This document shows, one piece after another, positions 1-5,919 of a stretch of DNA of 8,056 nt. Each line of letters begins with the position of its first letter. The stretch's first letter is position 1. The position numbers were made by a program, and so were the translations under genes. Source of the DNA: Pseudomonadota bacterium (GTDB taxonomy: Bacteria; Pseudomonadota; Gammaproteobacteria; Burkholderiales; Burkholderiaceae_B). The stretch covers positions 1 to 8,056 of the forward strand of contig JAJYRX010000059.1 of the NCBI GenBank assembly GCA_021793875.1. The letters are read 5' to 3'. The notes under the pieces were generated by a model, which had not been told where the DNA came from, ran no database searches, and saw only the letters and a list, made by a program, of their open reading frames with translations.

Positions 1-1
1 A

Positions 2-442
2 GTAGAAGTTTTTAACTCCGGAGTAGGAGCCCTGTTAAAACGAATTGATGAGTCTGGGCTAAATAATATACGTATTATCCAACATGACGCTGTAGAGGTA
101 ATACAAAACATGCTTGTGGATGAAAGCCTTGCAGGAGTGCATATATTCTTTCCCGATCCATGGCCTAAAAAACGACACCATAAAAGGCGTTTGATACAAG
201 ACGACTTTGTAAACCTTCTGGCAAAGAAGATAGCAGTAGGTGGTTACCTACACTGTGCCACCGATTGGGAAAACTATGCCGAACAAATGCTAAGAGTTTT
301 AGGAAACTGCTCACAGCTAAATAATAAATATGACAACTATGCCCCACGACCAGACTATAGGCCCCTGACAAAGTTTGAACAACGTGGGATACGCCTTGGG
401 CATGGGGTATGGGATTTGATTTTTACAAAGGTACAAACATGA
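2..442 (+). CDS. trmB: tRNA (guanine-N7-)-methyltransferase TrmB, 5'-truncated
   Basis: This is the C-terminal 146 codons of TrmB, the SAM-dependent enzyme that methylates N7 of guanine 46 in tRNA variable loops in the cytoplasm. The reading frame is open from base 2, so the start lies outside the window. The hallmark motif FFPDPWPKKRHHKRR is at visible residues 49-63, ATDWE at 86-90, and TKFEQRGIRLGHGVWDL at 123-139. By recalled alignment to the E. coli protein, visible E2, D29 and D52 match its E94 and D121 (SAM binding) and D144 (active site), implying about 92 missing residues. One oddity is EVFNSGVGA at the start, where the family usually reads EVHxPGVG. The stop codon overlaps the thiS start (ATGA), suggesting translational coupling. 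Identity is near certain from the motifs; only the N-terminus is unseen. Confidence 0.97.
   Translation, partial: VEVFNSGVGALLKRIDESGLNNIRIIQHDAVEVIQNMLVDESLAGVHIFFPDPWPKKRHHKRRLIQDDFVNLLAKKIAVGGYLHCATDWENYAEQMLRVLGNCSQLNNKYDNYAPRPDYRPLTKFEQRGIRLGHGVWDLIFTKVQT
427..431 (+). promoter_or_regulatory. Ribosome binding site of thiS
   Basis: AAAGG lies 7 nt before the ATG at 439, inside the last codons of trmB. It supports 439 as the thiS start rather than the in-frame ATG at 409, which would add ten residues (MGFDFYKGTN) unlike the start of any ThiS. Confidence 0.6.
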
Positions 443-639
443 ATATAACCATAAATGGCGAACCAAAAACCATAGACGGTACCATGTCGGTACATCAGCT
501 TCTTGAACATCTAGGTCACGCTGGTCAACGTCTTGCCGTTGAACTAAATGGCGAGATTGTTCCCAAAAGCCAGCATAGCATCACCAACGTTAAGGAAGGC
601 GATGTAATAGAAATTGTTATTGCCGTGGGGGGCGGCTAA
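439..639 (+). CDS. thiS: Sulfur carrier protein ThiS
   Basis: This is a 66-residue ubiquitin-like (beta-grasp) protein. ThiS is adenylated by ThiF at its C-terminal glycine, carries sulfur as a thiocarboxylate, and delivers it to ThiG for synthesis of the thiazole half of thiamine. Visible support is the family length (about 66 residues), the start MNITINGEPK, the central block RLAVELNGEIVPKSQ (31-45), and the C-terminus VIEIVIAVGGG, ending in the required Gly-Gly. The start at 439 is chosen for its ribosome binding site and for the ATGA overlap with trmB. ThiG, its usual partner gene, does not follow: the next gene is the convergent ffh only 12 bp away. thiG must be upstream of trmB or elsewhere. 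MoaD is the main alternative, but length and the central motif favour ThiS. Confidence 0.93.
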   Translation: MNITINGEPKTIDGTMSVHQLLEHLGHAGQRLAVELNGEIVPKSQHSITNVKEGDVIEIVIAVGGG

Positions 640-651
640 CCAATACACTAC

Positions 652-2070
652 TTAGCGTCTAAAGCCCCCAAAACCTTTTCCTGCAAGGCCTGCTAAACCG
701 CCCATAGAACGCATCATTTTTCCCATACCGCCCTTTTTCAGCTTTTTCATCATGCCTTGCATGTCGTTAAACTGATTAAGTACGCGATTCACCTCCTGGA
801 CTGAAACGCCTGCTCCAGCTGCTATACGCCTTTTACGTGATGCTTTAAGTATTTCTGGCTTTGAACGCTCTAATGGGGTCATAGAGTTAAGAATTCCCTC
901 AGTACGGCGCAATTGTTTTTCTGCCTGGTCACCTTGAATTTGGCCAGCGGCCTGAGCAAACTGCGCTGGCAACTTCCCCAACAAGCTTGAAATATCACCC
1001 ATTTTTCGCACTTGCTGAAGCTGATCGCGGAAGTCGTTAAGATCAAACTTTTGACCAGACTTAATGCGCTTGGCCATTTTTTCGGCTTCGGAAACATCAA
1101 TAGTGCGCTGGGCCTGCTCTACTAACGATACTATATCGCCCATTCCTAGGATACGCTGGGCCATACGCTCTGGGTCGAAAGCCTCTAGACCATCAAGTTT
1201 TTCGGATACACCTACAAACTTTAATGGTTTACCAGTTATATGCCTTACTGATAAGGCCGCACCACCACGAGAGTCACCGTCTAACTTGGTGAGAACCACA
1301 CCAGTTAACGGCAACGCTTCTCCGAATGCCTTGGCAACATTGACGGCATCTTGACCCTGCATTGCATCTACTACAAACAGTGTCTCTATTGGCTGTAAAG
1401 TATTATGCAAGGCACTTATTTCTTGCATCATGCTTTCGTCTATACCTAACCGACCAGCAGTGTCTACTATAAGAACATCGTAATGATGCCTTTTCGCGTG
1501 GTCTAGAGCTTTAAGTGCAATTTGCTGTGGGGTTTCGGTGGAACTCGATGGGAAAAAATCTACACCTGCCTGTTGCGCAACCATTTCTAGCTGGTCTATA
1601 GCTGCCGGTCTGTATACGTCGGCGCTAACCACCAGAACTTTCTTCTTACCACTTTTACGGCCACCTTGAGAATGGTTACCACTAACCAGCCATTTGGCCA
1701 ACTTACCAGTGGTGGTGGTTTTACCAGCACCTTGTAAACCGGCCATTAATATTATGGCAGGAGGCTGGGTGGCAAGTGATAAATCACTAGAGTAGTCGCC
1801 GAGATCGGCGCCCATAAGATTAGTGAGTTCTTTATGTACAACGCCAACCAAGGCCTGACCAGGATTCAGACTATCGGCCACCTGTTCGCCCAGAGCCTGA
1901 TCGCGGACCTTGGCAACGAACTCACGTACAACAGGAAGTGCTACGTCGGCCTCTAGTAGAGCCATGCGCACTTCACGCAACATATCTTTTGTGTTGCTTT
2001 CTGTAAGTCGCGCCTGGCCGCGCATGGTTTTGACGACTCGGGTTAAACGCTGGGTCAGGTTATCAAGCAT
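652..2070 (-). CDS. ffh: Signal recognition particle protein Ffh (SRP54 GTPase)
   Basis: This is the 472-residue protein subunit of the signal recognition particle. It binds 4.5S RNA and signal sequences of nascent membrane proteins and docks to FtsY through its GTPase. The helical N domain spans about residues 1-95. The G domain follows, with P-loop GLQGAGKTT (111-119), DVYRPAAIDQ (151-160), DTAGRLGIDE (203-212), TKLDGDSRGG (261-270) and GVSEKLDGLEAFDP (287-300). The methionine-rich M domain is about 325-472, with the RNA-binding SRKRRIAAGAGVSVQEVN (411-428). Between K126 and V145 it carries about nine more residues than recalled E. coli Ffh, a Gly/Ser/Lys-rich loop (SGNHSQGGRKSGKKK, 130-144). 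The ATG at 2070 gives the normal N terminus MLDNLTQRL, with only a weak GAAG-type Shine-Dalgarno sequence. It is divergent from ypjD and convergent with thiS. Identity is certain. Confidence 0.99.
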   Translation of the reverse strand: MLDNLTQRLTRVVKTMRGQARLTESNTKDMLREVRMALLEADVALPVVREFVAKVRDQALGEQVADSLNPGQALVGVVHKELTNLMGADLGDYSSDLSLATQPPAIILMAGLQGAGKTTTTGKLAKWLVSGNHSQGGRKSGKKKVLVVSADVYRPAAIDQLEMVAQQAGVDFFPSSSTETPQQIALKALDHAKRHHYDVLIVDTAGRLGIDESMMQEISALHNTLQPIETLFVVDAMQGQDAVNVAKAFGEALPLTGVVLTKLDGDSRGGAALSVRHITGKPLKFVGVSEKLDGLEAFDPERMAQRILGMGDIVSLVEQAQRTIDVSEAEKMAKRIKSGQKFDLNDFRDQLQQVRKMGDISSLLGKLPAQFAQAAGQIQGDQAEKQLRRTEGILNSMTPLERSKPEILKASRKRRIAAGAGVSVQEVNRVLNQFNDMQGMMKKLKKGGMGKMMRSMGGLAGLAGKGFGGFRR

Positions 2071-2165
2071 AAAAACTTCACTTATACTGGTTGATGTAGT
2101 ACAGACCTATTAAAATAAAGGTAATGTACATTTAACTCAACCGATTAAACGGTTACTAGGACGGT
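2071..2165. promoter_or_regulatory. Divergent ffh / ypjD intergenic promoter region
   Basis: This 95-bp AT-rich spacer lies between two divergent starts and so should hold promoters for both. For ffh (- strand) the best candidate by eye is TTGAGT (complement of 2135-2140), 17 bp, then TATTTT (complement of 2112-2117), four of six matches in each box. For ypjD (+ strand) TTGATG at 2091-2096, 17 bp, then AATAAA at 2114-2119 is possible but weak; TAAAAT at 2111-2116 is a better -10 but has no well-spaced -35. The region is real as a regulatory spacer; the exact boxes are inference. Confidence 0.4.
2139..2154. repeat. Perfect inverted repeat AACCG-N6-CGGTT before ypjD
   Basis: AACCG (2139-2143) and CGGTT (2150-2154) are exact reverse complements around ATTAAA. 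The repeat ends 11 bp before the ypjD ATG, next to its AGGA ribosome binding site (2158-2161). As DNA it could be a dyad operator; as RNA it would be a short 5-bp stem with a 6-nt loop. Either role is inference, and repeats this size can occur by chance. Confidence 0.35.
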
Positions 2166-3020
2166 ATGTCTGCAAACATTGTATTTCACTTAGCCGCTAC
2201 TGTGGCCTACGCCGTGCTGGGACTCTGGTTTTGGCTACAGACGGCCAAAGGGCAATCGCAGGCAAAGCTCGATGTGCCTTCGCGAGCTGCATTTGCCGGA
2301 GTAATAGCCATACACATAGCAGCAGTAACTAGCAGTATATTTCCCAATGGTCATTTATACCTTGGTTGGGCAATAGCACTATCTGCAGCCATATGCTTAG
2401 GAATGATACTTTTCTGGTTCCAAAGCATGCACATACGATCTGAAGGCCTACTTCTTATACTGCTACCTGCTGGGTCATTCGTAAGCCTTTTGGCATCTGT
2501 ATTTCCATACGGTCATATAGTTAACCATGCCAATAATGAACTACTGCGCATACATCTTATTATCGCATTTTTAGCTTATGGCATAACAGCAATTGCAGCA
2601 ATGCATGCAATTCTAATGGCTATGCTCGATAAGCATCTTCATAGACCAATTGCAGAAGCACACAAACGTACACTTCTAGATCAGGCACTAGATTCTATGC
2701 CTGCTCTTTTAGTGCAAGAACGCTTGCTCTTTCAGCTTATAAAAATAGGTTTTGCTGTACTGACACTAACAGTATTTACTGGTGCAATGGTATCTATGCG
2801 TATATCTCACACTTTAGCTCCTATAGACCATAAAACAGTGTTTACGTTGTTATCTTGGTGTACATTTGGGGTTTTGCTATGGGGCCGGAATAAACAAGGT
2901 TGGCGTGGACGCATAGCACTAAGATGGACTCTTGCGGGGTTTGCATTTGTACTGCTAGCCTACACAGGAAGCCGCTTTGTTCTGGATGTTCTAATATCAA
3001 ACTCATCGGAATTAATGTGA
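2166..3020 (+). CDS. ypjD: CcsA/YpjD-type cytochrome c assembly family inner-membrane protein
   Basis: This is a 284-residue polytopic membrane protein of the YpjD/HemX-like branch of the CcsA (cytochrome c assembly) family. Eight hydrophobic segments can be read, at about residues 6-23, 41-58, 65-85, 95-113, 129-152, 188-208, 223-239 and 252-275. The C-terminal block LLWGRNKQGWRGRIALRWTL (237-256), followed by FVLLAYTGSRFVLDVL, is typical of this family as I recall it. Conserved-looking histidines (H89, H117, H130, H147) could bind heme, but the tryptophan-rich WWD motif of true heme handlers such as CcmC is absent. Its biochemical role is not established for this branch. The ATG at 2166 has AGGA 4 nt upstream. 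It is the first gene of a probable operon with the PP0621-like gene and ampD, and divergent from ffh, a common arrangement in proteobacteria. Confidence 0.9.
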   Translation: MSANIVFHLAATVAYAVLGLWFWLQTAKGQSQAKLDVPSRAAFAGVIAIHIAAVTSSIFPNGHLYLGWAIALSAAICLGMILFWFQSMHIRSEGLLLILLPAGSFVSLLASVFPYGHIVNHANNELLRIHLIIAFLAYGITAIAAMHAILMAMLDKHLHRPIAEAHKRTLLDQALDSMPALLVQERLLFQLIKIGFAVLTLTVFTGAMVSMRISHTLAPIDHKTVFTLLSWCTFGVLLWGRNKQGWRGRIALRWTLAGFAFVLLAYTGSRFVLDVLISNSSELM

Positions 3021-3262
3021 AGTACTTAATCTGGACGCTGATAATAGTTGGTATGGCATTATTAACTCGCGTTCTTACTCACCATAATGCTCGTAAAGCC
3101 ATGCAGGCTCGTAACACCAGTAATAAAAAGTCTGGTACCGACACGCCTGAACCCATGGTTAGATGTGCCCATTGTCAAATATATCTACCCAGATCTGAAG
3201 CTATTCTAAGCAATGGAAAAACCTGGTGTAGTTCAGAGCACGCTAGTATAGGTCGTAACTAA
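3017..3262 (+). CDS. PP0621-like small zinc-ribbon membrane protein
   Basis: This is an 81-residue protein with an N-terminal hydrophobic segment (about residues 2-20, YLIWTLIIVGMALLTRVL), a basic polar linker (22-42), and a C-terminal zinc-ribbon-like half, PMVRCAHCQIYLPRSEA (46-62). Cys50, Cys53, Cys71 and His75 are plausible metal ligands. The layout matches the uncharacterized PP0621 family, which in beta- and gammaproteobacteria often lies between a ypjD-like gene and ampD, as here. The start is GTG at 3017: CGGA (3007-3010) is spaced 6 nt before it, and GTGA overlaps the ypjD stop, indicating translational coupling. Longer in-frame starts back to 2900 would run through the end of ypjD and are rejected. 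The topology suggests a single inner-membrane anchor; which side the ribbon faces is not clear, though the basic linker after the segment suggests cytoplasm. No function is known to me. Confidence 0.88.
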   Translation: MKYLIWTLIIVGMALLTRVLTHHNARKAMQARNTSNKKSGTDTPEPMVRCAHCQIYLPRSEAILSNGKTWCSSEHASIGRN

Positions 3263-3271
3263 AATCACACT

Positions 3272-3850
3272 ATGAGAAGCGACCTTGTACTGGACTGCAG
3301 AGGGTGGCTTACACCAACTAAAAATATTTCCCTTAAGCCATCACCAAACTTTGATGACCGTCCATGCAATTTAGACCCATACCTTCTGGTAATACATAAT
3401 ATAAGCCTCCCTCCAGGTCAGTTTGGTGGCCCTTATATATCAGACTTCTTCCAAAATAAGCTTGATACCAGCCTGCATGCATGGTTTGAAAATATAGCCG
3501 AACTAAAAGTATCGGCACATTTTCTGATAGACCGAAACGGCCATATAACGCAGTTTGTTTCAACCAACAAAAGAGCTTGGCATGCAGGAGTATCCAGCTT
3601 TAACGACAAGAATCACTGCAACGACTTTTCTATAGGAATAGAACTAGAAGGTACCGACAACATCCCATACACACACATGCAATACAGTGTGTTAGCAGCG
3701 CTTACACATGCTATTAGGCAAAAACATAATCTTACCGCAGTACAAGGGCATGAGCATATTGCACCCCAACGTAAAACAGACCCGGGACCAGCTTTTGACT
3801 GGCCCCGTTACATAACCGACGCTAAGCTATGGGAGCTTAACTGCCCATAA
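3272..3850 (+). CDS. ampD: 1,6-anhydro-N-acetylmuramyl-L-alanine amidase AmpD
   Basis: This is a 192-residue zinc amidase of the Amidase_2/PGRP fold. AmpD cleaves the lactyl-L-alanine bond of anhydromuropeptides in the cytoplasm during peptidoglycan recycling, and in species with AmpR its loss induces beta-lactamase. Zinc ligands are readable as H42 (LLVIHNISLPP), H160 (VQGHEHIAP) and D170 (RKTDPGPAFDWPRY), with catalytic K168 and a glutamate in SIGIELEGTD (E124). The AWHAG motif is at 102-106. There is no signal peptide, as expected for cytoplasmic AmpD and unlike AmiD or periplasmic amidases. Length is close to the usual 180-190. The ATG at 3272 is 9 bp after the PP0621-like stop and has no clear Shine-Dalgarno sequence, so translation may depend on the upstream gene. 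Its last 14 bp overlap the convergent htpG. Confidence 0.97.
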   Translation: MRSDLVLDCRGWLTPTKNISLKPSPNFDDRPCNLDPYLLVIHNISLPPGQFGGPYISDFFQNKLDTSLHAWFENIAELKVSAHFLIDRNGHITQFVSTNKRAWHAGVSSFNDKNHCNDFSIGIELEGTDNIPYTHMQYSVLAALTHAIRQKHNLTAVQGHEHIAPQRKTDPGPAFDWPRYITDAKLWELNCP

Positions 3851-5744
3851 GCATGCGGTTCATTCTTTTCACAAAGTTAGCTGGGTCTTTAAGGTTAGCT
3901 CCTTCAGCAAGCAACGCCTGATCCAGCAACAACTGAGCCCAATCATCAAACTCTGAATCGCTTTCATCTTTTATTCGTTGCACCAGAGCATGCTCAGGAT
4001 TGATCTCAAGCACAGGCTTCATATCGGGAACATCTTGACCAGCAGATTGAAGCATACGCACCAAGTGTGGGCTTAACTCATGTTCGTCTACAACCACACA
4101 AGATGGTGAGTCAACCAAGCGGCTAGTAACGCGAACTTCTTTAACCTGACCATCGAGCGACTTATTCAGCCTATCAATCACAGGCTTAAATTGCTCGGCT
4201 ATTTCTTCTCTATGCTTTTTCTCGTCTTCATCGGCCATGTTCTCGAGGTCAAGGCCACCTTTGGCTACAGAAACAAAAGACTTGCCATCAAACTCGCGCA
4301 GGAAAGACATCATCCATTCGTCTACCCTGTCTGACATTAGTATGACCTCTATACCTTTTTTGCGGAATACCTCTAGATGAGGGCTATTTTTAGCAGCCTC
4401 CCATGACTCAGCAGTCACATAATATATTTTGTCCTGGCCTTCTTTCATGCGACCTATGTAATCAGCCAAGGATACGTTTTGCACACTGCTATCATTATGT
4501 GTAGATGCGAATCTGAGCAACGATGCAATACGCTGCTGATTAGAAATATCCTCACCTACACCTTCTTTCAACACCGCCCCGAACTGCGACCAGAAATTGG
4601 CATATTTTTCAGTGTCTTCTGTAATACTTTCAATTAACGATAGTACCCGCTTAGTACTGCCCTCGCGTATAGAGCGTACATCTCTGCTTTCCTGTAAGAT
4701 TTCGCGTGAAACGTTAAGCGGCAGATCGGAACTATCTATAACGCCACGAACAAAGCGTAAATACGCAGGAAGCAACTGCTCAGCATCGTCCATAATAAAC
4801 ACACGCTTAACGTAAAGCTTTACTCCTCTACGCATTTCACGGTCGTAAAGGTCAAGCGGCGCACGTCCGGGAATAAACAGAAGTTGTGTATATTCGCTAC
4901 GCCCTTCTACCTTATTATGCGTCCACGCAAGCGGGTCTTCGTAATCATGCGAGATATGCTTGTAAAAGTCTTTGTACTGATCGTCACTTATTTCTTGACG
5001 TGGACGTGTCCAGAGAGCGCTTGCCTGGTTTATCGCTTCCCACTCGGTGGTTACAACCATTTCTGACTTCTCGTCGTTCCATTCTTCTTTTAGCATTTGA
5101 ACAGGCAACGATATGTGATCAGAATAACGACGAAGTACTTCGCGTAATTTCCAGCCGCTTAAGAACTCATCCTCTTCTTCGCGCAGTTTGAGTGTTACGG
5201 CAGTTCCTCGATCAGCCTTTTCTACCTTAGTTACAGAAAACTCACCCTGACCATCACTCTCCCACAGTACCGCATCTGTTTCGGGCAAACCTGCTCTACG
5301 AGTAAACACACTTACATGCTCAGCAACTATAAAAGATGAGTAAAACCCTACCCCAAACTGCCCTATTAACTGGGCGTCTTTTTGCTTATCACCGGTAAGG
5401 TTAGAAAAAAACTCTTTTGTACCGGATCTGGCTATTGTTCCCAGATTATTAATGACCTCTTCATGAGACATACCAATACCATTATCGGAAATGGTTATGG
5501 TGCGCTGTTCTTGATCAAACTCAACTCTTATGCGCAGATCAGTATCACCTTCAAAAAGATCGGGATTATCAAGCGCTTCAAACCTTAGCTTGTCACACGC
5601 ATCAGAAGCATTGGAAACCAACTCTCGTAAAAATATTTCTTTATTACTGTAAAGAGAGTGGATCATTAAGTGTAGCAACTGTTTTACTTCTGCCTGGAAG
5701 CCCATAGTTTGGGAGGCAGAGACGGTTTTATCTGACTGGCTCAT
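3837..5744 (-). CDS. htpG: Chaperone HtpG (bacterial Hsp90)
   Basis: This is the full-length 635-residue cytosolic Hsp90, an ATP-dependent dimeric chaperone that remodels client proteins together with DnaK. The N-terminal GHKL ATPase domain (about 1-230) shows FLRELVSNASDACDKLR (38-54, with E41 and N45), DNGIGM (87-92), the lid segment, GQFGVGFYS (128-136) and GTAVTL (180-185). The middle domain carries LPLNVSREIL (341-350), whose R347 is the expected ATP-contacting arginine. The C-terminal dimerization domain ends NRMLMGS; the MEEVD tail of eukaryotic Hsp90 is absent, as normal for bacteria. The ATG at 5744 has AGGT 5 nt upstream (complement of 5750-5753) and gives the usual leader before MGFQAEVKQLLHLM. 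A strong sigma-32-type promoter lies about 75-100 bp upstream. The 3' end overlaps ampD tail to tail. Identity is certain. Confidence 0.99.
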   Translation of the reverse strand: MSQSDKTVSASQTMGFQAEVKQLLHLMIHSLYSNKEIFLRELVSNASDACDKLRFEALDNPDLFEGDTDLRIRVEFDQEQRTITISDNGIGMSHEEVINNLGTIARSGTKEFFSNLTGDKQKDAQLIGQFGVGFYSSFIVAEHVSVFTRRAGLPETDAVLWESDGQGEFSVTKVEKADRGTAVTLKLREEEDEFLSGWKLREVLRRYSDHISLPVQMLKEEWNDEKSEMVVTTEWEAINQASALWTRPRQEISDDQYKDFYKHISHDYEDPLAWTHNKVEGRSEYTQLLFIPGRAPLDLYDREMRRGVKLYVKRVFIMDDAEQLLPAYLRFVRGVIDSSDLPLNVSREILQESRDVRSIREGSTKRVLSLIESITEDTEKYANFWSQFGAVLKEGVGEDISNQQRIASLLRFASTHNDSSVQNVSLADYIGRMKEGQDKIYYVTAESWEAAKNSPHLEVFRKKGIEVILMSDRVDEWMMSFLREFDGKSFVSVAKGGLDLENMADEDEKKHREEIAEQFKPVIDRLNKSLDGQVKEVRVTSRLVDSPSCVVVDEHELSPHLVRMLQSAGQDVPDMKPVLEINPEHALVQRIKDESDSEFDDWAQLLLDQALLAEGANLKDPANFVKRMNRMLMGS

Positions 5745-5919
5745 GGTTTACCTGTGCAACGTAATTTATGGTTTAACAAATTTAATAATCTGCCTAACTG
5801 GCCTTTATGTGCCAATACTTGGGGACAAACGTAATATTTTCAAGGGGGCAAAAAGCAGCAACCAAGTCTAATATGCTATGGTGCCTGCTGATACTAACAA
5901 ATACTTACGGTAAAGCCAT
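5745..5919. other. Divergent htpG / dehydrogenase intergenic region
   Basis: This 175-bp spacer is the longest non-coding stretch of the window. Besides the htpG heat-shock promoter it should contain a promoter for the dehydrogenase on the + strand. The best candidate by eye is an extended -10, TGCTATGGT (5874-5882), without a good -35. The dehydrogenase ATG has only ACGG (5907-5910) as a weak ribosome binding site. No terminator, tRNA or clear RNA structure was seen. An 8-bp direct repeat ATGGTTTA (5743-5750 and 5768-5775) spans the htpG start and is probably chance. Confidence 0.5.
5817..5844 (-). promoter_or_regulatory. Sigma-32 (RpoH) heat-shock promoter of htpG
   Basis: Read on the - strand, CTTGAAA (complement of 5838-5844) is a full match to the sigma-32 -35 element. 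After exactly 13 bp comes CCCCAAGT (complement of 5817-5824), matching the -10 consensus CCCCATnT at all but one fixed position. Spacing and orientation fit, and the downstream gene is the classic heat-shock gene htpG. Transcription would begin near 5809-5811, giving a leader of about 65 nt. I infer RpoH control; no other equally good promoter was seen for htpG. Confidence 0.85.

Noticed and set aside
409..438. Longer thiS beginning at the ATG at 409
   Set aside because: The extra ten residues come from the end of trmB read in another frame, do not fit ThiS, and lack a ribosome binding site; 439 has both a site and the family-like N terminus.
640..651. A bidirectional terminator between thiS and ffh
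   Set aside because: Only 12 bp separate the stop codons and no GC-rich hairpin followed by T residues is visible there or just inside either gene.
2081..2086. TATAAG as the -10 box of ffh
   Set aside because: It is too close to the ATG (about 10 bp) to leave a leader with a ribosome binding site, and no -35 box lies at the right distance.
2900..3016. N-terminal extension of the PP0621-like gene back to an ATG at 2900
   Set aside because: It would overlap ypjD by 120 bp in another frame and gives a non-membrane, Cys-rich leader. GTG at 3017 has a ribosome binding site and yields the expected membrane anchor.
4886..5191. A 101-codon open frame on the + strand inside htpG
   Set aside because: It lies wholly antisense to a certain gene, has no family resemblance and no ribosome binding site; it is a shadow frame. 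The same holds for the open frames inside ffh (1064-1354, 879-1100, 1910-2113), ampD, the dehydrogenase and codA.
5745..5816. An RNA thermometer in the htpG leader
   Set aside because: I found no run of U or other sequence able to pair well with the AGGT ribosome binding site; the short TGGC/GCCA pairing seen lies far upstream of it.
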